Below are positions 44,630-52,987 of a stretch of DNA of 64,000 nucleotides, in pieces; positions within the stretch are counted from its first letter, which is position 1, and every line of letters starts with the position of its first letter. Under the pieces are notes generated by a model. It saw only the letters and a program-made list of their open reading frames with translations, searched no databases and was not told the origin of the DNA. Origin of the DNA: an uncultured bacterium (GTDB lineage: Bacteria > Planctomycetota > GCA-002687715); the NCBI GenBank assembly GCA_902826835.1, contig CADEGH010000019.1:39604-103603 (forward strand), read 5' to 3'. The position numbers and the translations under genes are program-made.

Positions 44630-45906
44630 GACGTCCGCCATTCGCGATCTTCGCGGGAGTCCGCACTCCTTTCCTGAAAGCCGGCGGCCTCGCGGCCGCG
44701 CTCGGTGCGGACGAACTCGGAACGATTGTGGCCCGCGAACTCCTGTTGCGCACCGGGATCGATGCGGCACGCCTCGATCATGTCGTCACCGGAAATGTAG
44801 GGCAGCCGGTCCACGCGGCCAACTTGTCCCGCGTCATTGCTCTCCGGGCGGGCGTTCCCGCATCGGTCCCCGCGTACACGGTCCATCGCAATTGTGCCAG
44901 CGGCTTCGAAGCGGTCACCCAATGCGCTGACCTGCTCGCGGTCGGGCGCGGCCGACTGTTCTTGGCTCTCGGCACGGAATCGATGAGCAACTATCCCCTG
45001 CTCTTCGGATCCCGCGCGCGCGACTGGTTTTCGGCGCTGTCGAAAGCCAAGTCGCTCGGGGCCAAGCTGCGGAGTGCGCTGCGGTTCCGCCCCTCGATGA
45101 TGAAGCCGGAAGTGGCGCTGCTCATGGGCCTGACCGATCCGGTGGCCGGCATGGGCATGGGCGAAACCGCCGAGGTCTTGGCTCGGGAGTGGCAAATCTC
45201 GAGAGAGGAACAGGATCGGTACGCGGCGGCAAGCCACGCCAAGGCGCTGGCCCATCGGGAAATCCTGCGTGAGGAAACGATGGACCTCGTGATCGGATCT
45301 ACGCACGTCCGGGACGACGACGGTGTGCGCGCCGACTCGACACCCGAGCGCCTCGCTAAATTGCGCGCGGTGTTCGCCAAAGTGCAGGGCTCGGTCACCG
45401 CCGGGAACGCCAGCCAAATCACCGACGGCGCGGTCGCCCTACTCGTAGGCGACCCGGCGCTCTCGGGCGAGATCGGCCTGGAGCCCTTGGGACTGCTCGA
45501 GGACTTCGCCTACGCCGGTTGCGATCCCGCCCGGATGGGCCTCGGCCCGGTGCACGCCATGGCCCGCCTTCTCCCTGCCGACTCCGGACCCGCCCTCGAG
45601 GCGATCGACCACTTCGAAATCAACGAAGCGTTTGCGGTGCAGGTCCTATCCTGCGTCGCTGCCGCCGAGAGTGACGAATTCGCTCGCCGCACCCTCGGAC
45701 GCTCGACCCGCCTCGGCCGCATCCCTACCGACCGTCTCAATCCTCTGGGCGGCGCCATTGCCCTCGGTCACCCGGTCGGCGCCTCCGGCGCCCGCCTCGT
45801 CCTCTCCGCCCTCCTCTCTCTCCGCCGCTCCCAAAAACGCCGCGCCCTCGTCTCCGCCTGCATCGGCGGCGGCCAAGGCGCCGCGCTGCTGCTCACCCGC
45901 TCCTGA
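44626..45906 (+). CDS. Acetyl-CoA acyltransferase (thiolase, FadI/FadA-like)
   Basis: 426 residues. Nucleophilic Cys in RNCASGFEAV (~87), NEAFAVQ His region, ALGHPVGASGARL and the C-terminal CIGGGQGAALLL with the second catalytic Cys are all intact. It performs the last, chain-shortening step of beta-oxidation. The start overlaps fadJ (ATGA), with GGAGGG upstream. The longer loop domain (FGSRARDWFSALSKAKSLGAKLR) favours a FadI-like assignment. Confidence 0.9.
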   Translation: MRRPPFAIFAGVRTPFLKAGGLAAALGADELGTIVARELLLRTGIDAARLDHVVTGNVGQPVHAANLSRVIALRAGVPASVPAYTVHRNCASGFEAVTQCADLLAVGRGRLFLALGTESMSNYPLLFGSRARDWFSALSKAKSLGAKLRSALRFRPSMMKPEVALLMGLTDPVAGMGMGETAEVLAREWQISREEQDRYAAASHAKALAHREILREETMDLVIGSTHVRDDDGVRADSTPERLAKLRAVFAKVQGSVTAGNASQITDGAVALLVGDPALSGEIGLEPLGLLEDFAYAGCDPARMGLGPVHAMARLLPADSGPALEAIDHFEINEAFAVQVLSCVAAAESDEFARRTLGRSTRLGRIPTDRLNPLGGAIALGHPVGASGARLVLSALLSLRRSQKRRALVSACIGGGQGAALLLTRS

Positions 45907-46096
45907 TCGTGTTGCCGATTCGTCTCTCCTCGCGGCTGATTGAGCGAGCCAGGACGGCGGCGGATCCCACCTTGACGTCGCAGCCCCGAACGTTCGAAGC
46001 CTATGCGGATCATGACGAGCAGGGAGATCCAGGGGATCGGAGGCCCTCCGCGAATTCGCCCTGGATCATTCGAGTGGTCTATTCACTACCCGTCGA

Positions 46097-47728
46097 CTAA
46101 ACCAACTGACCGTAGTCGAGGGTCGAACCGATGACCCTCGGGCGGTCTTCGTGCCGGCGAAAACAGCGGATGTTCTGAAGGCGAAGGTATTTGCCGGGGT
46201 CCGACTCCACGACGGCGTAGACATTCCACCAGTAGGCGGCGAAGAGGCCGCAGGATTGGAAGTCAGCCTCGGACATCTGGAAGAAATTTTCGTGACCCGG
46301 CACGCGATAGACACGATCGGGGCGATCGCCTCCGAGGGACAGCACGAGTTCGTAACGATCGACGGGATAGTGGGCCTTGGACCAGCGGAACTCGGGAGGG
46401 GTGGTGCAGCGCTCGAGGTGGGCCGGGGATTCCGCCTGCAACGTCCACTGTTCGGGGAAACACTCGATCGGCTGATAATGGACATCGCCGAAGGGAAGCT
46501 GCGGGAGCTCGGCCGGGATCGGCCCGGTCCTGAAGTTGCACTCGACACAGAGGGTCGGCAGGTCGTCCGTCAACATGCCGCGCCGCAAGTCTTGGGCAGT
46601 GAGGCTATTCCAAATGTCGTCGAAGCCCGACTCGTAGATATTGCCCAACTTCAACTGGTCGCCGGTACCGACACAGCACGGGAAGGCGTTCCCCGAGACG
46701 TCGACTTTGAAACGATACACCGACTGCGGGCAATAGCCCGGGTAGGTGCGGCGCACCCGTTCGAGCCAGCCGTCGTAACTGCGAGACGGGCGGAACTTCT
46801 CTTCCTTGGGCAGTCGGTCCACGACTTCGTGGTGATCGAAGTCCATCGAGACGAGAACCTTCTTTTCCTCCGCCACGCGGCGCAGCTTCGCCTTGGTCCA
46901 AGCCAAGAACTCGGGCGAAGCATGCAGAGTCGGATCTTGGAGGCGCATCTCGGGGGCGTTGTAGAAGAGCTTTTGCACGTGAATGCGGGGAACGCCGGCA
47001 TCGGCCAAAAAGGCGACGGTGCGATCCACGTGGGCGGCGTTTTCCATCATGAACACAACATTCGTCGTGACTTGAATGCCCGCTTCCCGGCAGAGCCGCG
47101 CCGCTACCGGCAGGTTTTCGAACACCTGATCAGGGCGGCTGTTGATGCGGATGTGCTCGTACACGTCCCGGTAGTGGGAGTCGATGCTGAAGGCGATCAC
47201 ACTGACGAAGGGCTCGAGTTCCCGGAACTTCTTCTCGTCCAGGTATTGGACGTTCGTGGTGAGTTCGAGTTCGACGCCGTACTGGAGCGCGAGTTCGCGC
47301 GTGAGGTCCCAGGTCAAGACCAGAGGTTCGCTGGTCGCGAACGGGATCAACACGGACGCCGCGGGTAAGAGCTCGGAGGCCAGCCGGCGAATCACCCTCG
47401 GGTCGAGCAGCATGGTCGGCGGGTTCACCCCCGCGTAACACATGACGCAGCTCATGTTGCAGAAGTTGGAGAGCTGGAGCTCGACCACCCGAGGCTTCGA
47501 GCGAAAGACGTGTCGCCCCTCCCAAAGATCGAATTCGAGGAGCTGTCGGTTCTCCTCCTCCAGGCGCCGTTTCTCGTCCGGGCTGATGCGATTGGCCAGC
47601 GCCGCGGCCGCTTCGAATCCGGAAGCCAACGCGGACTCCGGAATCACCTCCGGCACCGGCAGGACCCCGCGCATCTCCCCTCGGCGGGGCTTGACCGGCC
47701 CGCTCGAAGTCGGCGTCGTTTCGTTCAT
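46097..47728 (-). CDS. Radical SAM protein with SPASM domain
   Basis: 543 residues. An N-terminal helical extension of ~85 residues precedes the radical SAM core with FCNMSCVMCYAG (C-x3-C-x2-C). The C-terminal SPASM-type region has Cys in YCPQSVYRFKVDVSGNAFPCC and LPTLCVEC, which bind auxiliary 4Fe-4S clusters. A further ~100 residues of unknown type follow (YELVLSLGGDRPDRVYRVPGHENFFQM). SPASM proteins modify peptides, sugars or other substrates. No peptide precursor gene is seen next to it, so the substrate is unknown. It stands alone, with ~190-bp gaps on both sides. Confidence 0.8.
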   Translation of the reverse strand: MNETTPTSSGPVKPRRGEMRGVLPVPEVIPESALASGFEAAAALANRISPDEKRRLEEENRQLLEFDLWEGRHVFRSKPRVVELQLSNFCNMSCVMCYAGVNPPTMLLDPRVIRRLASELLPAASVLIPFATSEPLVLTWDLTRELALQYGVELELTTNVQYLDEKKFRELEPFVSVIAFSIDSHYRDVYEHIRINSRPDQVFENLPVAARLCREAGIQVTTNVVFMMENAAHVDRTVAFLADAGVPRIHVQKLFYNAPEMRLQDPTLHASPEFLAWTKAKLRRVAEEKKVLVSMDFDHHEVVDRLPKEEKFRPSRSYDGWLERVRRTYPGYCPQSVYRFKVDVSGNAFPCCVGTGDQLKLGNIYESGFDDIWNSLTAQDLRRGMLTDDLPTLCVECNFRTGPIPAELPQLPFGDVHYQPIECFPEQWTLQAESPAHLERCTTPPEFRWSKAHYPVDRYELVLSLGGDRPDRVYRVPGHENFFQMSEADFQSCGLFAAYWWNVYAVVESDPGKYLRLQNIRCFRRHEDRPRVIGSTLDYGQLV

Positions 47729-47930
47729 GGGCGAAGCGTCTCTCAGTCAAAGGTTGGGCTTAGACCGGACTCTACTCCTTGACGCCGAGGAAATGCAACG
47801 CCCTTGGGCGGCCGCTGCTTTTGGGCCGAGCCTGACCACTCACCTTTCCGGATTGCCGTGACTCGCCGGCCTCCACCGTGGTCAGAATGTCAGGTGGGCC
47901 CCCGCATCCGGACCGGTCGCAAGCGCCACT

Positions 47931-50171
47931 TCACCTGAGAACGCCGGAATTCGGGAGGAAGAAGAGCCGCATCCCCACCAGCATGACGACGTCGTCGAAG
48001 CCGTCCCCATTCAAATCGCCGAAGTGGAGGAGGCTGGTGTTGCCGGGCAGGCCGAGCGGTACAGTCAGGCGGGTGGGTTGTCCCTGAACCACGCGCCACA
48101 GTTCGGATTCCTCATCCCGCTGGATCAGCACCTCATTCCCGCCGCGTCCACCGTCGAAGTCGGCAATGAAGCGGCTGAGCTGCTGGAATCCCTCGGGATA
48201 GGTGCGCACAGGCCCGACCGCCAGCCCCGAACCGCCGTTCTCGAGCCACTGCGGCGTTCCCCGGTCGACGTAGTCGGCGTCACCGTCGCCATCCATATCG
48301 AGTTCCTGAATCCACACTCCGAATTCGCTGCCGGAGGTCGTCCAAATGGGTACTGGAGCCGCGAATGCCGGCTCCGATCCCGCCACACCGTAGGCGATCA
48401 CCCCCGGAACTCCCGCCTGCAAGGTGAGTAGCGTCAGGTCGGCGAGGCCATCGGTGTTCTTGTCGTCAAAGTTGAAATCCAACACGGAAACTGCCCCTCC
48501 GGTCAGAGCCGAGAAGTTCGGACCCGGGCGCTCGACCAGGCCCGTGGCCCCCGTGTTGATCCAAATCCGGGCCAGGAACGGAGCCACAAAATCGGTGTCG
48601 CCGTCTTGGTCGAGATCTCCCGCGTAGATTCGATCGGGCATTCCCGGAACGACCCCTGAATCGATAAAGCTACCCGTTCCGTCCCCGAGATAGATGTGGT
48701 GCTCGGTCCCCAATTGGACAAGCAGATCGGTATTACCGTCACCGTTCAAGTCGGCTGGCGTGATCGCCGTCGGATTCAGTAATTGGAATGAAAACGTCGA
48801 CTCGATCACAAATTCGGGCCCTCGGAGGGACAACCGATGCAATACCCATCCGGTAGTGGCACCCCTCACCAGGGCGAAGTAGCTCAGTGGCCCACCTGCG
48901 ACCAAGGGGGCCACCAGGAACCGCCGAAATTGGGTCTCGTCGAACTCCAGTTCGGGCCATGAGACAAAGACCCGAGGCGTCACTTGGTCGACGATCGTGA
49001 TCGCGCCTCGGTCGACATAGAGAAGATCTGGCGGGCCTCCGTCCGCTGCCGGCGTCGAGATTGCACTCAGACCAGCCGGAAGGTGGCGCACTTCCTGGAA
49101 GGTCAGAGGGGCGGTCTGAAAGTGGACAGTCGAATCTCGGATGCCGGACAGATCCATAAGGCCGTCCCCGTCGACATCGAGAACTCGGAAGGCCGTGCGT
49201 GGATACAAGCCGAATTCGACCTGAAGCACCGTGACCGCGGGGCCGAGGAGCGGTCCGCTCCATTCGTGGACGTTGATCGCATCCATGGTCCGGCTCACAA
49301 TCTCCATCTGCGGATCCTGGTCGATGGAAGCCAGGATTGCCAACCCGGGTACGGAGACCATGTCACCGAGGACGAAGCCGCTCGCCCCCTGATTAAAAAC
49401 GGGCCTGAACGTGGTGCCGTCGGTTACGCCGAATCCTCCGACGCTCAAAACAAGATCGCAATCGCCATCCCCCTCGATGTCCATGGCATCGAGGTGGCTG
49501 TAACCGGGCGGAGCCGCCACGAGCGGAACGAGGGTGGGAGTCACGAAAGCGTCGAAGTCGACGAGACTGATCTCAGCGTTGGGTCCCATGACCATGAGTT
49601 CGCGGCGCCCGTCATTGTTCATGTCGCCGCTGACGAAACGCGGCTCGGAAGGCGACTGGAGCACCATGGTTGCAACTACGGTGAAGGTCTCCCCTTCGGA
49701 GTTGCGCAACACGTGGTGCCCGCTGGGCGTCGACACGAGGATGTCGAGAAAGGTGTCCCCCGGGAGGTGAAATGCGGCCGTGGTTCGAGTCGCAGTCGTC
49801 ACCTCGGAAGCACCGGGTACGAGGATGGTCGGTTCGGACACCAGGCGGCCGTCTTGCCAGTTCCTCCGGATTGAGACCCCGTTTGGAACTACGCCGATCA
49901 CGTCCACATCCGAATCCGCGTCGAAGTCCTCGGCCAAGACCGTACCCGGCAAGCCGCTGGTCGTGAAAAAGCCGACGCCTAAAGACGTCTGGATGGGCCA
50001 AGGAAAAACACCTTCAGCGTCTCCAGCCACGTCTCCCCCCGAACTGCCGTCGCAACCCACACACAAGGCCAGCCCGAGTCCGCAGAGTGTGGCCAATTTC
50101 CGTGAATGGGGGGAGAACTCGAGAGGAGGCCCCAAACTCCGAAACTTGCAACCGATTGATCTCAACATCAT
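47931..50171 (-). CDS. Large FG-GAP/VCBS repeat lipoprotein
   Basis: 746 residues. ATGATG start at 50171/50168 with AAGAGG upstream. Signal sequence with lipobox CVGC (Cys ~40). The remainder has many FG-GAP-like calcium loops (DFDADSDVDVI, DIEGDGDCDLV, DVDGDGLMDL, DLNGDGNTDLL, DLDQDGDTDFV, DMDGDGDADYV, DLNGDGFDDVV), consistent with one or two beta-propellers. Unlike the 14370-16049 protein it has no ASPIC/UnbV domain. Likely anchored on the outer face; ligand unknown. It is divergent from the YdcZ-type gene. Confidence 0.82.
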   Translation of the reverse strand: MMLRSIGCKFRSLGPPLEFSPHSRKLATLCGLGLALCVGCDGSSGGDVAGDAEGVFPWPIQTSLGVGFFTTSGLPGTVLAEDFDADSDVDVIGVVPNGVSIRRNWQDGRLVSEPTILVPGASEVTTATRTTAAFHLPGDTFLDILVSTPSGHHVLRNSEGETFTVVATMVLQSPSEPRFVSGDMNNDGRRELMVMGPNAEISLVDFDAFVTPTLVPLVAAPPGYSHLDAMDIEGDGDCDLVLSVGGFGVTDGTTFRPVFNQGASGFVLGDMVSVPGLAILASIDQDPQMEIVSRTMDAINVHEWSGPLLGPAVTVLQVEFGLYPRTAFRVLDVDGDGLMDLSGIRDSTVHFQTAPLTFQEVRHLPAGLSAISTPAADGGPPDLLYVDRGAITIVDQVTPRVFVSWPELEFDETQFRRFLVAPLVAGGPLSYFALVRGATTGWVLHRLSLRGPEFVIESTFSFQLLNPTAITPADLNGDGNTDLLVQLGTEHHIYLGDGTGSFIDSGVVPGMPDRIYAGDLDQDGDTDFVAPFLARIWINTGATGLVERPGPNFSALTGGAVSVLDFNFDDKNTDGLADLTLLTLQAGVPGVIAYGVAGSEPAFAAPVPIWTTSGSEFGVWIQELDMDGDGDADYVDRGTPQWLENGGSGLAVGPVRTYPEGFQQLSRFIADFDGGRGGNEVLIQRDEESELWRVVQGQPTRLTVPLGLPGNTSLLHFGDLNGDGFDDVVMLVGMRLFFLPNSGVLR

Positions 50172-50319
50172 TCAACCTCTTGAAGTACCTAGCGGTGGCA
50201 AGGGGCACTCGGGAGTTGGAGTCCCGGCTTACCCGGATCGTAACGGGCAGACTTCGAAAAGCTGGTCGAGAATCTCCGAACCGCGTCTCCTCCCTCGGCT
50301 GGCTTGGTATCAACCCGGC

Positions 50320-50769
50320 ATGCCACATTGGATCTACGTCGGACTGGGGCTGGTCGCCGGCCTCGTCTCGGGAGTGCAGGGGCCGGCGAACGGGGCTCTC
50401 TCCAAGTCCTGGGGCCTCGCGCGCGCGGTGGCCCTGAACGGAGCCGTCGTGTTCGTGGGCACCCTGATCGGGATGCTGCTCTTTCCCCAGCGGATGGAAA
50501 CACGCACGGCGATCCCCTGGTACTACTACATTGGTGGCTTTTGCGGACTGACCATCATCTCGGTGGCGGCCGCCGCGACTCCCAAAATCGGCGCCGCCGA
50601 CTACACGGTGGCTTTGGTGCTCGGGATGCTCGGCTCCAGCGTGCTGGTCGACACGTGGGGCTGGTTCGGCCAGGCGAAAATCCCCCTGAGCCCGCTCCGC
50701 ATCTTCGCCCTGATTCTGATCGCGGTGGGTGTCTTTTTGATCCGGGCGACCAGAACTCCCGCCGCCTGA
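50320..50769 (+). CDS. YdcZ/DUF606-family DMT-superfamily membrane protein
   Basis: 149 residues from ATG 50320 (MPHWIYVGLGLVAGLVSGVQGPANGAL). Five hydrophobic helices; VQGPANGAL near the start, WYYYIGGFCGLTII, and GMLGSSVLVDTWGWFG are family hallmarks. Members are presumed transporters of small metabolites, and some pairs act as sialic acid or drug transporters. Length equals the family's. No linked transporter partner is seen. The ribosome site is weak. Confidence 0.8.
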   Translation: MPHWIYVGLGLVAGLVSGVQGPANGALSKSWGLARAVALNGAVVFVGTLIGMLLFPQRMETRTAIPWYYYIGGFCGLTIISVAAAATPKIGAADYTVALVLGMLGSSVLVDTWGWFGQAKIPLSPLRIFALILIAVGVFLIRATRTPAA

Positions 50770-50937
50770 TCGATCAGCGGGCGGAATTCTCGGACTCGAG
50801 ACCAGGACGGGCGGCCGACTCACTCCCGATTCCTTCTCCACAAAAGCGGCCTGGAAAGACAACTGACGCAAGCGCTCGTTTCCGCCGATAACGGCATGGT
50901 TCGCCGCCCAGCCATTTCCCCCCTGCCTGAGGCCCCC

Positions 50938-52980
50938 ATGCGATTGTCTTTCCCCCGAGTCCTGTTTTTGCTCCCGGTTCTGGCACTGTGCATCGGCGCG
51001 CAGACTCCCTGTTGCCCCCCCGATCCCGGGTACGTCCTCGTCGACGACATGTACCTGCCCGAAGAAGCGGTGCACGGCGAAGGCGGCTTCACCGCGACCC
51101 CCTGGCCGGGGGGAGTCGTGCCCTACGCCTTCGACGCCGCGGTCACGACCACCGACCGCGAGCGCACGATGACCGCGTTGGCCGAGCTGGCCGCGGTCGC
51201 GAATCTCACCTTTGTGCCGAGGACCTCCCAGTCGAACTACGTGACCTTCAGGAACAGTTCGGGGAACAGCTCCTACATCGGGATGATCGGCGGCAACCAA
51301 AACATCAACATGTACAACTGGAACGTGCGCTACATCATCTGCCATGAGGTGATGCACGCCCTCGGCTATGTGCATGAACAGTCTCGGCCGGATCGCAACA
51401 CGTACGTCACGATCAACAGCGGGAACATCACGTCGGGGACCGAGGGGAACTTCGCCATCAGCAGCGGCGCGACAATGCCCGGAGCCTACGACTTCCTGTC
51501 GATCATGCACTACGGCCAGAACTCGTTCTCGAACGGGAGCGGTCCAACGATCACCTGCAACGCCGCTTACAGCTCCTATCAGAGTCAGATCGGCAATCGA
51601 TCCTATCTCTCCGCCCTAGACGCCGCCGGTTTGGTTGCTCGCTACGGCGCGGCCCAGGCGCCCACGATTACCCAGGTCTCTCCGTCCACCTTGCCCCTCT
51701 CGACTTCGACCTTGATCACCGTCAGCGGAACCCGATTCACCCTCGGCTCCTCGAGCGCGCTCGGCACGCCGCCGAGCCGGATCCTCTGGAACGGAGTGCC
51801 GCTCACGACCACCTACGTAGAAGCGACCGGGCAACTCACGGCCACCGTCTCCGCGGCCCAGACGGCGTCGGGCGGCTGCTTCACCCTGCGGGTCGAGAAT
51901 CCGGCGCCGGGCGGCGGCCAATCCGCGGCGGTGACGGTGCAAGTGGGCACGACCGCCTGTTCCGGGCTCCCGCAATTCGAAACCAACTCGGTGCAGGCCG
52001 CGCTCGATTTCGACGGAGTCCAACTCGGTTCGGTGTACGGTCCGGCCGCGATTTCCACGCGCAATGCCCCGGCCACCGGTGCCGCGCACTTCTCCACGAG
52101 CCTCGTAGGCGCCCCGAGCGACACCGCAATCACCCTGGCCGCGTTGGTTCCGGCATCGAGTGGGGGCTTTCGAACCGGGCAGGGTCAGTGCATCAATCTG
52201 CCGCTGAGCCACCCAAGTTTCTACTTCCTGAACTCGCTCGCCACCTATGCAAACCCGCTCCCCGCACCGATGAGTTGGTCGATTCCCTACACGGCGACCT
52301 CGGCCCCCATCACATTCTCAGCGCAATCCCTCTACCTCTCCCCCACGCATCCGGACGGCTCGTGGGTCAGCCAAGGCGCGCAACTTTCGATCGTGCCCTT
52401 CGATCCCTGCACCGCGGGCACCGCTCTCACGCTTGGCGATGATGCCAATGTGCAGCAGTCGCTCACGGCGCCGGTTTTCTTCCAGGGAACCAGCTACACC
52501 AGCGTTTACGTGGGCTCGAATGGTTACGTCACCTTTGGAGCGGGCAGCACGAGCTACAACGGCACCGCGGCCAACCTGCGCGGGCTCGCCCCCGGCATTT
52601 GCCCCCTCTTCACCGACTTGGACCCGGGCCAAGGCGGCACCATTCGTTTTGCCGATGCGGGTGGTGGTTCTTTCGGAGTGTGTTTCACCAACATCGCCAA
52701 CTACGGCGCCGCCAGTTCCACCAACTCCTTCCTCTTGACCGTCACCAACGGAGGTTCGATCTCGATCGCGTACGGCCCCTTGGCCTCGACCTCCGGAATC
52801 ACCGGTGTCAACGTCGGCTTCGGGTCCGGGACCGCGACCGCCTACGACTTGAGTGAAGGACCGTTCAACCTGCCGGCCAACACCGTTCCCTACCAGCTCT
52901 GGACGAGCGCTCCCGATCTTTCCGGCACGACCCTGGTCATCACCCTCAGCGCAACCGGCGTCCCACTCACGATCCTCTGA
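50938..52980 (+). CDS. Secreted astacin-like (M12A) metallopeptidase with C-terminal adhesion-type domains
   Basis: 680 residues. Signal peptide 1-21 ends ALCIGAQ, followed by CC. The peptidase domain (~50-245) has the astacin zinc site ICHEVMHALGYVHEQSRPDR and the Met-turn SIMHYG. Residues ~250-345 form an IPT/TIG-like beta sandwich (ITQVSPSTLPLSTSTLITVSG). The C-terminal ~180 residues resemble a nidogen-type (NIDO) fold (YVGSNGYVTFGAG...PLFTDLDPGQGGTIRFAD...). It is predicted to be secreted and to cleave extracellular protein. Astacins usually carry a pro-segment, and the ~30 residues before the catalytic domain are short for that. It is followed at once by the convergent cytochrome gene. 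Confidence 0.85.
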   Translation: MRLSFPRVLFLLPVLALCIGAQTPCCPPDPGYVLVDDMYLPEEAVHGEGGFTATPWPGGVVPYAFDAAVTTTDRERTMTALAELAAVANLTFVPRTSQSNYVTFRNSSGNSSYIGMIGGNQNINMYNWNVRYIICHEVMHALGYVHEQSRPDRNTYVTINSGNITSGTEGNFAISSGATMPGAYDFLSIMHYGQNSFSNGSGPTITCNAAYSSYQSQIGNRSYLSALDAAGLVARYGAAQAPTITQVSPSTLPLSTSTLITVSGTRFTLGSSSALGTPPSRILWNGVPLTTTYVEATGQLTATVSAAQTASGGCFTLRVENPAPGGGQSAAVTVQVGTTACSGLPQFETNSVQAALDFDGVQLGSVYGPAAISTRNAPATGAAHFSTSLVGAPSDTAITLAALVPASSGGFRTGQGQCINLPLSHPSFYFLNSLATYANPLPAPMSWSIPYTATSAPITFSAQSLYLSPTHPDGSWVSQGAQLSIVPFDPCTAGTALTLGDDANVQQSLTAPVFFQGTSYTSVYVGSNGYVTFGAGSTSYNGTAANLRGLAPGICPLFTDLDPGQGGTIRFADAGGGSFGVCFTNIANYGAASSTNSFLLTVTNGGSISIAYGPLASTSGITGVNVGFGSGTATAYDLSEGPFNLPANTVPYQLWTSAPDLSGTTLVITLSATGVPLTIL

Positions 52981-52987
52981 GCGGGAC

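Noticed and set aside
50014..51510. Minus-strand open frame of 498 codons
   Set aside because: It is antisense to the YdcZ gene and the astacin start, both of which have signal or motif support.
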